Origin: a virus
IMG/VR virus record: IMGVR_UViG_3300036893_000059
Location: 1 to 42,005 of that record
Reading direction: 5' to 3' (one strand)
DNA length: 42,005 nucleotides
Shown here: positions 1 through 7,300 of the stretch, in pieces
Layout: the number at the start of each line of letters is the position of its first letter
How positions within the stretch are numbered: position 1 is the stretch's first letter
Translations under genes and position numbers: made by a program
Notes under the pieces: generated by a model
The model's database searches: none
Seen by the model: the letters and a program-made list of their open reading frames with translations, nothing else
Told to the model about the DNA's origin: nothing

Positions 1-63
1 ACTGGGCCCCAGAATGCTCAGCGGAATCCAAAACCGCCGGGCCACGATCCGTTCGGCCTGTAA
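1..63 (+). CDS. 3' fragment of the ERF annealing protein (duplicate of window end)
   Basis: This is the C-terminal tail of the ERF-family gene, whose complete copy is at 41435-41941; its TAA stop is at 61-63. It is a partial gene only because the circular genome was opened here. It is not a separate gene. Confidence 0.9.
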   Translation, partial: TGPQNAQRNPKPPGHDPFGL

Positions 64-127
64 CTGGAGAACCATGAAGACGATCACACTGACGGTGACG
101 AGGGAAGACATCAGGAACGGGGTACAA
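1..127. repeat. Terminal direct repeat, left copy (contig closure)
   Basis: Bases 1-127 are identical to 41879-42005. The natural reading is assembly overlap of a circular or circularly permuted genome of 41,878 bp, since 127 is a common assembler k-mer length. It contains the last 63 bases of the ERF gene (full copy at 41435-41941) and the first 54 bases of the small gene starting at 74. A true 127-bp terminal repeat of a linear virion genome is possible but less likely. Confidence 0.95.
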
Positions 128-343
128 TACAACTCGTACTCGTGTCCCGTTGCTCTGGCATTGGGACGGGCCTATCATGGCTCGCCAGGGGCCGCCAATG
201 TCGGTTACACTGAATTCTCCCTGTCGGATGGGAAAGAATGGTGTAAGGCACCCGTATGGCTGTCGAGGTTCATGCATGGGTTTGACAAGGGGGAGAAGGT
301 CCGTCCGTTCAAGCGGGTACTGCGACTGCGGCCCGTGAAATAA
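74..343 (+). CDS. Small accessory protein, VTxEDI paralogue family, member 1
   Basis: 89 aa. ATG at 74 is chosen because CTGGAGAACC lies just upstream and because the protein then begins like its paralogues (MKTITLTVTREDIRNG). It belongs to a family encoded several times in this genome (35324, 35647, 36757, 37089, probably 36372): an N-terminal strand ending VT.EDI..G, a CPVA.AL-type helix, then F...FD.G..V.PF..-L near the C-terminus, all visible here. Function is unknown; there is no catalytic motif, membrane segment or metal site. It sits between ERF and the DnaB-like helicase in a tightly spaced early operon. Similar small proteins are, from memory, common in environmental phages without an assigned role. 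Confidence 0.85.
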   Translation: MKTITLTVTREDIRNGVQYNSYSCPVALALGRAYHGSPGAANVGYTEFSLSDGKEWCKAPVWLSRFMHGFDKGEKVRPFKRVLRLRPVK

Positions 344-352
344 GGGAGACCA

Positions 353-1162
353 ATGAGACTCGGTGAAGGTCTACAGGAATACATTGAACACGGGGCGACC
401 GATGTATACTATCCATCCGGGCTCAAGGCCCTCGACGATCTCATTCTTGGAGCAATCGCTGGTGAACTCACCCTTGTCGCCGGAGCACCCAATGGCGGAA
501 AGTCCGTGCTCGTTCTACAATGGCTGTTGCACAATGCTGCCCGAGGAATCCCTGCCGCGGTGGTCAGCCTTGAGATGTCCCGATTTGGTCTCGGGCAGCG
601 TCTTCTGTCTGGGCTGGCCGGAGTTCCTATCAGCCGGCTCCGCAAGCGGGACTTTCGGGACGGGGAGCAGGAACGACTTCGTGCTGCCGCAGGAAAGCTG
701 GCAGCCCTGGAAGTCGAAGTTTGTGAAGCTGGAGGATGGAAGAGTGATACCATTGGACAAGGCATCACTGCTCTGGCCAAAGCTGGTGCAAAGCTCGTCG
801 CAGTGGACTACCTCCAGATGATCGGCGGCAAAAGCGGATCGAGGAATACCGATGTCGGCGAAGCTTGCCGGAACTGCAAAGAGGCCGCGAAGGAAGCGAA
901 CGTCGCCGTGCTCCTGGTGTCGTCGCTCAATCGGGCCAGTGCATATCGAGAGACGCGGAAGCCGCGTCTATCTGACCTACGGGACAGCGGAGATATCGAA
1001 TATGCCTGCGACACCATATGTGCAATTACGAACCCTGACGAAGGGGACGAGTTCAGCGACACCCGGCTGGCCGAAATTCACGTTCTGAAACTACGTAACG
1101 GCCAGTTGGGAATCGCCGCGGCCAAGATCGTAAAGAGTCGTTCTCGCTTTCTGGACCTTTAA
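353..1162 (+). CDS. DnaB-type replicative helicase, C-terminal domain only
   Basis: 269 aa RecA-fold ATPase. Walker A is GAPNGGKS near residue 44-51, followed by the DnaB-typical VVSLEMS segment; Walker B is LVAVDYLQMI near residue 147; then LLVSSLNR (motif H3) and a SGDIE..CD segment of the DnaB C-terminal domain. Full DnaB proteins are about 450 aa with an N-terminal primase-interaction domain; here that domain is absent, as in several phage helicases. The likely role is hexameric unwinding at the fork with the family A polymerase at 38391. GGGAGACC precedes the ATG. No primase is recognisable elsewhere in the genome. Confidence 0.88.
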   Translation: MRLGEGLQEYIEHGATDVYYPSGLKALDDLILGAIAGELTLVAGAPNGGKSVLVLQWLLHNAARGIPAAVVSLEMSRFGLGQRLLSGLAGVPISRLRKRDFRDGEQERLRAAAGKLAALEVEVCEAGGWKSDTIGQGITALAKAGAKLVAVDYLQMIGGKSGSRNTDVGEACRNCKEAAKEANVAVLLVSSLNRASAYRETRKPRLSDLRDSGDIEYACDTICAITNPDEGDEFSDTRLAEIHVLKLRNGQLGIAAAKIVKSRSRFLDL

Positions 1163-1173
1163 CCTGGAGAAAC

Positions 1174-1593
1174 ATGCCCGTGAAACCTAAGGCATACCTC
1201 AGCGGCCCGATGTCGCTGCGGCCCCACTTCAACCGTACCGAGTTCAACCGGGCCCACAACTGGGCCGAGACGCACGGGTTCGACGTGATCGATCCACACC
1301 AGATCGACCTGCAAAATGGGTTCGATTCCCGCGACGACGAGCATCGTTTCGGCGATTACTTCACGCTGCTGCCCCCGGAGCAGCGGCAGGTCGAACAAGA
1401 CAAGATCGTTCGGCGGGACATCGCACTTATCATGGGCCTCAAGGCCGAGAACCACGATACCGTCCTGGCCCTGTGGGACTGGAAGGAGTCAAAGGGTGCC
1501 CGTGCCGAGATCGCCCTGGCCGTCTGGCGGGGTATCCCGGTCGGTGTCCTCAATCGTGAGATCGATGCGGTCGTGGAGGTCATCACACAATGA
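1174..1593 (+). CDS. DUF4406 protein (nucleoside 2-deoxyribosyltransferase-like fold)
   Basis: 139 aa. It starts with the hallmark YLSGPMS near residue 9, and has a central D.VLAL.DW..SKGAR.E..LAVW.GIPV pattern near residues 95-125, the usual DUF4406 signature related to nucleoside 2-deoxyribosyltransferases. Expected role: handling of nucleosides or nucleotides, though the reaction is unproven for this family. A strong CTGGAGAAAC precedes the ATG. It overlaps the next gene by four bases (ATGA). With the diphosphohydrolase-like protein at 2013 it suggests a nucleotide-metabolism cluster. Confidence 0.8.
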   Translation: MPVKPKAYLSGPMSLRPHFNRTEFNRAHNWAETHGFDVIDPHQIDLQNGFDSRDDEHRFGDYFTLLPPEQRQVEQDKIVRRDIALIMGLKAENHDTVLALWDWKESKGARAEIALAVWRGIPVGVLNREIDAVVEVITQ

Positions 1594-1793
1594 ACTCCTA
1601 CCACGGCCAGGATCGCCGGCTGGGGGACGCGGATCGTCGCAAGTCCACGTTCGGACTGCGGGTCTTCTATAAGTTTGGCGGGCCCAATGCTCGCCGCGTA
1701 GCCTGGGGCCGGCGGATGCCAGCCGACTATCACCGGGCCATGGATGCGAACTTTCCAGCATTCACTGAGGAGCCGAAGGGGGCGAACCAATGA
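1590..1793 (+). CDS. Small hypothetical protein
   Basis: 67 aa, not recognised. Basic in the first half (DRRLGDADRRKSTFGLR) with an aromatic and Gly-rich middle. ATGA overlaps at both ends place it in one translation-coupled string with its neighbours, which is the main support for it being a gene. Confidence 0.6.
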   Translation: MNSYHGQDRRLGDADRRKSTFGLRVFYKFGGPNARRVAWGRRMPADYHRAMDANFPAFTEEPKGANQ

Positions 1794-2011
1794 TGCAATG
1801 GCTCTGCATCTTTCTGGCCTACGTACTCCCGCCTCCGTTCAGCCTGTATGAACTGTGGCGGTTCGTCCGGTACAAGTTCACGAGGCCAGTGGACCGGAGA
1901 ACCGGGAGATTGGATCGGAGAATAGTCAACGACACGAGAGACCTCCACGTCCGTCGTCAGGCCGTTCACGGCCGACGGTCAGGTGATGATGCCCGTAAAC
2001 TTTGGAGATAG
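1790..2011 (+). CDS. Small protein with an N-terminal membrane segment
   Basis: 73 aa. The first about 25 residues are hydrophobic (QWLCIFLAYVLPPPFSLYEL), then a strongly basic tail rich in Arg. It is probably membrane-attached with a cytoplasmic basic tail. ATGA overlap with the previous gene; the next start is two bases after its stop. Function unknown; the second half is low complexity and could be under weak constraint. Confidence 0.5.
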   Translation: MMQWLCIFLAYVLPPPFSLYELWRFVRYKFTRPVDRRTGRLDRRIVNDTRDLHVRRQAVHGRRSGDDARKLWR

Positions 2012-2012
2012 T

Positions 2013-2678
2013 ATGTCGAGTGAAACTACCAAGCAACAGTTCAGCACGGGTGCCCAGCGGGACAGTCAGGACGGCAAGCTCCGTTTTGATCTCCTCTCGA
2101 CTCATGCTCTCCGCCGCACGACACAGATTCTGACGGACGGGGCAACACGATACGGGGACCGGAACTGGGAAGCTGGGTTCCCGTTCAGCCGTTGCCTTGC
2201 GTCCGCCTGGCGGCACTTCATTTCCTACATCGAGGGGGACACGAAAGAGGACCACCTCTCCCAACTGGCCTGCAATATCATGTTCCTCCAGCACTTTGAG
2301 GAAAAGATTAAGGCTGGCAACCTGGACCCGAAGCTGGATGACCGGGAGAATCCCTGCATCTTTGGCAGGCAGTATAAAGCTGCACCGCCCGCACCGGTGG
2401 AACATGTGTGGAACAACGACGATGATTGCATCGCGGATGCCCCGGAGAATCCGCCTGCACCGGCGAAGTATCTGTGGAAAAATGCTGACGGTGTCTTTTG
2501 CGAAGTGCCCGTTTCCCAGACTCTGGTCCCAGGAACTGTGCTGTACTCCAACCTGAGAACCGGTCCGAAGGATCGGCGGGAGACTCGGACAGGATGGGAC
2601 ATTGGCGAACGGCCGTCCGGGGAAACGTACAAGCGGCTCTCTCGCTGCCCATATGGCCGCCGAAAGGGGGAGCGATGA
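2013..2678 (+). CDS. dATP/dGTP diphosphohydrolase-like protein (MazG-type all-alpha NTP pyrophosphatase)
   Basis: 221 aa. ATG at 2013 is preferred over upstream in-frame ATGs because TTGGAGATAGT lies directly before it. Residues about 15-110 match the phage dATP/dGTP diphosphohydrolase N-terminal domain: DGKLRFDLL, then GA.RYGDRNWE.G, then SAWRHF..Y..GD..EDHLSQLACN, which carries the E/D-rich metal-binding helix (EDHL..LACN). The family hydrolyses deoxypurine triphosphates to monophosphates. The C-terminal half (about 120-221) is Pro-rich with two VW/LWxN repeats and is not recognised. It overlaps the next gene by ATGA. Confidence 0.78.
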   Translation: MSSETTKQQFSTGAQRDSQDGKLRFDLLSTHALRRTTQILTDGATRYGDRNWEAGFPFSRCLASAWRHFISYIEGDTKEDHLSQLACNIMFLQHFEEKIKAGNLDPKLDDRENPCIFGRQYKAAPPAPVEHVWNNDDDCIADAPENPPAPAKYLWKNADGVFCEVPVSQTLVPGTVLYSNLRTGPKDRRETRTGWDIGERPSGETYKRLSRCPYGRRKGER

Positions 2679-3121
2679 ACAGTTCTGAAAAGGAAGTCCT
2701 TGAGACTGCCGAGCGGTTGGGCATCGTCCTGTGGCCGATGGAACCTCCGATGAGGTGCATCGGGATGAAAGGCAAATGTGTCGCGTTCATCCGGGCCGGC
2801 CAGGGGCCGTTCGACTTCGTGGGGATCGGGCCGTGGGGAAAGCTGGTAGCAATCGAGGTCAAGGAGAACAGGGCCACCAAGAAACGGCTGCCCTTGATTG
2901 GGAAAGGTAAGCGGGGAACTGGGCTACAGCATCACCAGCTTGCCGCACTGCGGGCCGTGTATAATGCAAACGGCATCCCGCTTGTTCTCTGGAAGAACGG
3001 CGAGGAATGGTTTCGATTCACCGCCCAGGACCTGAACGTGGGAGAGGACATTAAGAGCCTCGTGCCATACTGGCCGGCCAGCCTTGGTCATCATTTGATA
3101 GAGGTATTTCGCCGTGAATAA
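2675..3121 (+). CDS. RecU-like Holliday-junction resolvase
   Basis: 148 aa. ATG at 2675 overlaps the previous stop as ATGA, with GGGGGAG as ribosome binding site. The pattern fits the PD-(D/E)XK RecU family: FDFVGIG at about residue 47 (the acidic D), AIEVKE at about 61 (E-x-K), then GLQHHQLAALRAVYNANGIP, the characteristic RecU segment with Q-H and the following hydrophobic strand (LVLWKNG). It would cut four-way junctions left by recombination-dependent replication before packaging. The bacterial family is about 170-200 aa, so this is a compact phage form. Confidence 0.72.
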   Translation: MNSSEKEVLETAERLGIVLWPMEPPMRCIGMKGKCVAFIRAGQGPFDFVGIGPWGKLVAIEVKENRATKKRLPLIGKGKRGTGLQHHQLAALRAVYNANGIPLVLWKNGEEWFRFTAQDLNVGEDIKSLVPYWPASLGHHLIEVFRRE

Positions 3122-3626
3122 CTACACCATCTCCCTCACTCATGACGAGATTGCCATGGCCGCTTCTGTTGGTGTAGCCCGCCGGGTGGACTCGCTCCGC
3201 CTCGGTCTGGCCGACGAGGCCGCCAAGTACCGCACCGATCTCTGGGACCTGGACATCAGCGGGGCCCTGGCCGAGCTTGCGTTCTGCAAGTTTGCCGGCT
3301 GCTATTGGCCCACGACCCTGAGGAACTACAAGGGTGCCGATGCCCTGAACGTGGACGTGAAGCTCTCCCGCCAGGAAGAGCCCCACCTGATTGGCCGTCA
3401 CAACCCGCCGCGGGACGGCACACTCGCGGCCAGTCGCATCTACGTCCTGGTTCTACCCGGCCCCAACCATTCGGTGGACTGGATCATGGCCGGCTGGAGC
3501 AATGCAATGACCCTGTACCTGGAGAGCAACAGGAAACAGTTCGGTGTGCGGTCGGTGTGCTACGCGATACCCCGGGAGAATCTCTTCTCCATGGACACGT
3601 TCCCGTTCGCGGCCTGTGCCAAATAA
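3114..3626 (+). CDS. Hypothetical protein, possible PD-(D/E)XK nuclease fold
   Basis: 170 aa, GTG start at 3114 overlapping the RecU-like gene by 8 bases. Residues 45-56 (SGALAELAFCKF) followed by DALNVDVKLSR and later strands (IYVLVLPG, WIMAGW) follow the order helix with E, strand D...DxK, strand, strand seen in restriction-endonuclease-like folds. This is inference; a nuclease role is plausible next to RecU, but it could be a structural relic. It is the last gene of the plus arm, facing the converging late operon across a terminator. Confidence 0.6.
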   Translation: MNNYTISLTHDEIAMAASVGVARRVDSLRLGLADEAAKYRTDLWDLDISGALAELAFCKFAGCYWPTTLRNYKGADALNVDVKLSRQEEPHLIGRHNPPRDGTLAASRIYVLVLPGPNHSVDWIMAGWSNAMTLYLESNRKQFGVRSVCYAIPRENLFSMDTFPFAACAK

Positions 3627-3653
3627 AAAGCCCCCGGGTATAGACCCGAGGGC
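3621..3653 (-). terminator. Intrinsic terminator at the end of the late (minus) arm
   Basis: A ten-step stem (3630-3639 with 3644-3653, one C/A mismatch, ATAG loop) is followed on the minus strand by TTTTTATTT (plus 3621-3629). It lies between the convergent ends of the plus arm (stop at 3626) and the minus arm (stop at 3680). Confidence 0.85.
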
Positions 3654-3679
3654 GAAGTACAAGAGGATGTCAGCGGGAC

Positions 3680-4099
3680 CTAGGCCAGCTTGGAGGCCGC
3701 TGCCGCTGCTCCCACGACGGTTGCGGCAGTCTTGATGACCGCGGCCTCGGTCGGGAATGCGGCCTCGGCGGCCGGTGCTAGGGCCGACACGACCTCGCTG
3801 GCCGTGGACGCACCCGACTGGGCCTTGCTGACCGTGCTGGCACCGACGTAATGCCCGAGCAGGGTAATGCCGGCCCCGGCGATCGCACCAATCAGGATGC
3901 CCCAAGGCCCTCCGATTGTTCCGCCGAGTGACCCGCCGGTCTCAGCACCGGTGATGATCGCGGCCGGAGTAATGGCCGGCTGTGACGTAGCAACGGCCGG
4001 GACCAGACTCGGCTGGCTGGTGGCAGTGCTATTAACCGCGGTGCAGGCCACGGCCACGAGGCCCATGGCAGCCAACAGAACGAACATGATTCGACGCAT
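3680..4099 (-). CDS. Putative lipoprotein with a Gly-zipper membrane segment
   Basis: 139 aa. N-terminal signal (MRRIMFVLLAAMGLVAVAC) ends in a lipobox-like VAVAC, so Cys19 may be lipidated. Residues about 53-85 are Gly-rich and hydrophobic (GGSLGGTIGG then ILIGAIAGAGITLLGHYVGA), resembling glycine-zipper segments. The C-terminus is Ala-rich and helical. AGGAGG lies 6 bases before the ATG. As the last late gene, next to a holin-like gene, a role in lysis (spanin-like) or envelope disturbance is a reasonable guess but not shown. Confidence 0.7.
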   Translation of the reverse strand: MRRIMFVLLAAMGLVAVACTAVNSTATSQPSLVPAVATSQPAITPAAIITGAETGGSLGGTIGGPWGILIGAIAGAGITLLGHYVGASTVSKAQSGASTASEVVSALAPAAEAAFPTEAAVIKTAATVVGAAAAASKLA

Positions 4100-4108
4100 A
4101 CGAACCTC

Positions 4109-4354
4109 CTAGTGTTTGAATAGACTGCCAAGGTATCCCACCGCACCAGCGATGACGGACGCGACAGCCGTGATTCTGAATTGACTCTTCTCGATCGTTT
4201 CGAGCCGGGCCGCTTGATCTGACAGGGCGGCGGCCTGTTTCGTTTGTGCCTCCACGAGAGGCTTGATCTCGGCCCTCAAGGTGTCCACCATCGGGGTGAT
4301 CACGAGTTTCTTGAAGGCTTCCACTTCTTCCAGGTTGTTAAGGTTGAGAGGCAT
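4109..4354 (-). CDS. Holin/XhlA-like coiled-coil plus membrane protein
   Basis: 81 aa from ATG 4354, which overlaps the preceding stop as TGATG (a GTG at 4357 is the alternative). Residues 8-55 form an amphipathic helix with heptad spacing (VEAFKKLV, VDTLRAEIKPLVEAQ, LSDQAARLETIEKS). Residues 57-78 are one membrane segment (FRITAVASVIAGAVGYLGSLF) with a short KH tail. This is the architecture of XhlA/haemolysin-type holin-associated proteins. It probably acts in lysis. Confidence 0.62.
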   Translation of the reverse strand: MPLNLNNLEEVEAFKKLVITPMVDTLRAEIKPLVEAQTKQAAALSDQAARLETIEKSQFRITAVASVIAGAVGYLGSLFKH

Positions 4355-7300
4355 CACTTCACTCCATTCAACTCTTCCAGCATCTTGAGCCGGTCGGGGG
4401 CCCGCTTGTCATGGGCCAACTCGCGAACGAGCAGGGGCAACAATGCTGCCTGCTCTTCCTTGTTCCCGGCCCTCCATACTTCCATGCGGCCCCTCCAGTC
4501 CTGTATCGCGAGAACGTCCTTCTGTAGTCCCCGCAGATAGTATGACTGGCCCTTCGGTACGGTCCCGTCTTCAATAGCCTGGTCGAGGGAGTTGGCCCCA
4601 AAGGTCACTGCCTTGCCAGGCTTCTTCGTTGGTTCATTTCCCGTCGGTGCCGGTGTGGCGGCCTTCTCCTGGGAGTCCAACCAGTCCTGGGCCTTCTGGC
4701 GAGCCGGGCTGTAGTCCAGGGACTTGCGGGCCGGCACGGCCAACTGGGTGAAGGCCGCGGCCTGGCCCGGAGTCGCACCCCGCTTCTCTAGTTCAGCAAA
4801 CGTTGAAGCAGTGAAGGGGGAAGCTCCCCCGAGAATGTGGGCAGCGACCGCGGCACTGTTGGCCCAGTGATTTGCATCCGGGCTCGGGTCCCAAATCTGG
4901 TGGCCATAGAAGTCCTTGTTGTTGAAGGCTTCCATCGCCAGGGTGATGACTGGATTGGCCTTGTGCAGCAGGGTAGTGGCAGGGGCCGACCCAAGCTTCT
5001 GTACCTCGCTGGCCTCCGACCGAGTGTCGGCCCGGATATCGTTCCCATCCTTGTCCTTGATCCCGGTCTTGGGATAGAGCCAGTCCTTCCAGTCCTGGGG
5101 CCAGGCTCCGGTGAGTGTGTGCTGCACCAGCCCGTTGATAGCGGCGGCCGTAATGGTGCCAGTGATCGCGTAGGTCAACGCATGGGCCGGCCCCACTTGG
5201 GTTCCGCGGCCGAGCCGGACGATATCCTGCATCGCCCGGTAGGTTGTCTCCAGCGGCCCCGCGGTCCAGCCCGGGGCACGGAGGAGGGCCTGGGCCAGTT
5301 GCTTCATCCCCTTGTCGGTGTAGTCGGTCTCCATGAGGCGGTGGCCGAATCGTGCATCCAGGTTCTTCCGTGATTCGTATCCCATCTGCCGCAGGTCCGC
5401 ATCGGTGGTCTCGGGGCCGGCCGACTCCAGGTTGGTCTTGGCCATCTGGATCGCGGCAGCGAACTTCAAGTTCGGAATGAGAGTCCGATTCAACAGGTGA
5501 CTCGTTGCATCGGCCAGTGCCGGCGGAACCTGGAAGCCCGCAAGGATAGTGTTTCCCTCGCGAAGGTTCCGCACCATCTTGTCAACGAACGATTCACCGA
5601 AGCCCTTGAGAGTAGACTGGCCCGTCGGGATCGGCGGCTGCACGTCCATCTTCTTGAGCATGTCAATGACCGGGGCCATCTCGGGAGTGACCTTGGATGG
5701 GTCCGCGAGGCCCTTGAGATACACATCGTTCTGGGCCAGGTTGAACGAATCGGCCATGCGTCGGCCGATCCCACCGAGGCCCTCGCCATTGATCGCGGCC
5801 TGCACGGCCCCCGTCATGGACTGATTGATCGACCGGCCGATGGACGTGACCGCATGGAGGAACGACATGGCCGTGTTGGCCTGGGTCATGAGGCCACCGA
5901 CTCGCGACATCCCCTTGAGGGCGGCACTCATGGCGGACTGCCCCTTGGCGGGCAGGTACTGCTCCAGCAGGGTCGCATTGGCCTTGTTGGTGTACCACTT
6001 CTGGGCCTCGCCCTCCTGGGTATCGGGGGCCTTGTAGACCCGGCCGAGCAGCGGGTTCGCCTCGACCATTCCCGGCGGTACGGTATCCTTCGGCCCGTAG
6101 GCCACGAGGGTTCCCATGTCGTGGAGAGCCTGGAGTTGGTCATGGACATTGATTGCCCGGGACTTGTTCACCATGTCCATTCTGGCCTGGGTCACGGGGT
6201 TGTCAGAGAGCGGCTCGAACCCCATGGCCCTTCGTTCTTCCCAGTTGGGAATCTTGCGGGTCTTGCTGAACCCGAGATTGCCCGACATGTTCGACTGGAG
6301 CCACTTCTGGAGATTGGCCTGGGCCGTGGGGTCGTCTGGATTCTTCGCGGCCCCGGACATGTAATCCGCGATGTAGCCCTTGCTGATGTCCCGGCTATCG
6401 AGTTCGTGGAACTGATGATCGTTGATAGCCCGGATCGTATTGGATATGGTTTGCAGGTCAGCATTGGGCTGTGGCAGGCCGGCCTCATGGCGGTCCACGA
6501 AGTCCTGTCGCTCTTCGTCTGAAAGCGAGGCCATGTACCGCTCGCCGGGCTCCAGCATACTCGCTACCTGAAAGCGGCCGACCGCGTTCTTCCCCTGAAG
6601 CTCGGTGAGGTTGTGGACCGTGGGGACGGCAGACTTTGCGTGCCACCCGATAGCGGCGAGCTTGGGGGCGATTCCGTCCTTAAAGTCCTGGGTCTTCTTC
6701 GCCAGGTTCTCGCCGATCTCTTCTCCGGTCCGCTTCAACATCTCGGGCGGAGTGAGACCACCTTCCTCGTTGGCAGCCAGGTTGGCGGCCAGGTTGGCAA
6801 TGTGCTTCGCCCCAGTGGCTGCAACGGACGAAAAGAAATCCGGCTCTGCCTTAGTCTGCACAGGGGGTACGGAATTGGTCCCAGGTGCAGACAGTCTTGC
6901 GGCCTGCTCCAGGGTCAGCCTCTGTCCGTCCGGCAGGATGACGGCCTTGATATGTTCCGGCGACACACCGTCCTGGCCAGGAGAGTTCACGTCCACCGCG
7001 TTGACCCCACCGTCCGAGACACCAGACTTCACACCGGACAGTTCATAGAGGACGGGAGTACCGCGAGCACCCTTGCCCGCGTATGCAGCGGCCGTGGTCG
7101 CCGACCGAGTGGGGCCAATCTGTTCCGCGTCCACACGTCCCGAGAGGGCCGAGGGGACGATCCCGTTCTTGGCGATTGTCCCCGCATCCTGGAGGATACC
7201 GCCGTGAACGATCGTACCGGGATCGAAGGTCTGGGCCCTGATGCCTTGCTTCTCCTGGACGTAGGCCGGGTCCGACTGTCCGGTATACTTGCCGGAAAAC

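Noticed and set aside
5497-6522. 341-codon plus-strand frame opposite the 1481-aa gene
   Set aside because: Shadow of the real gene; low-complexity Arg/Leu/Gly/His translation without motifs.
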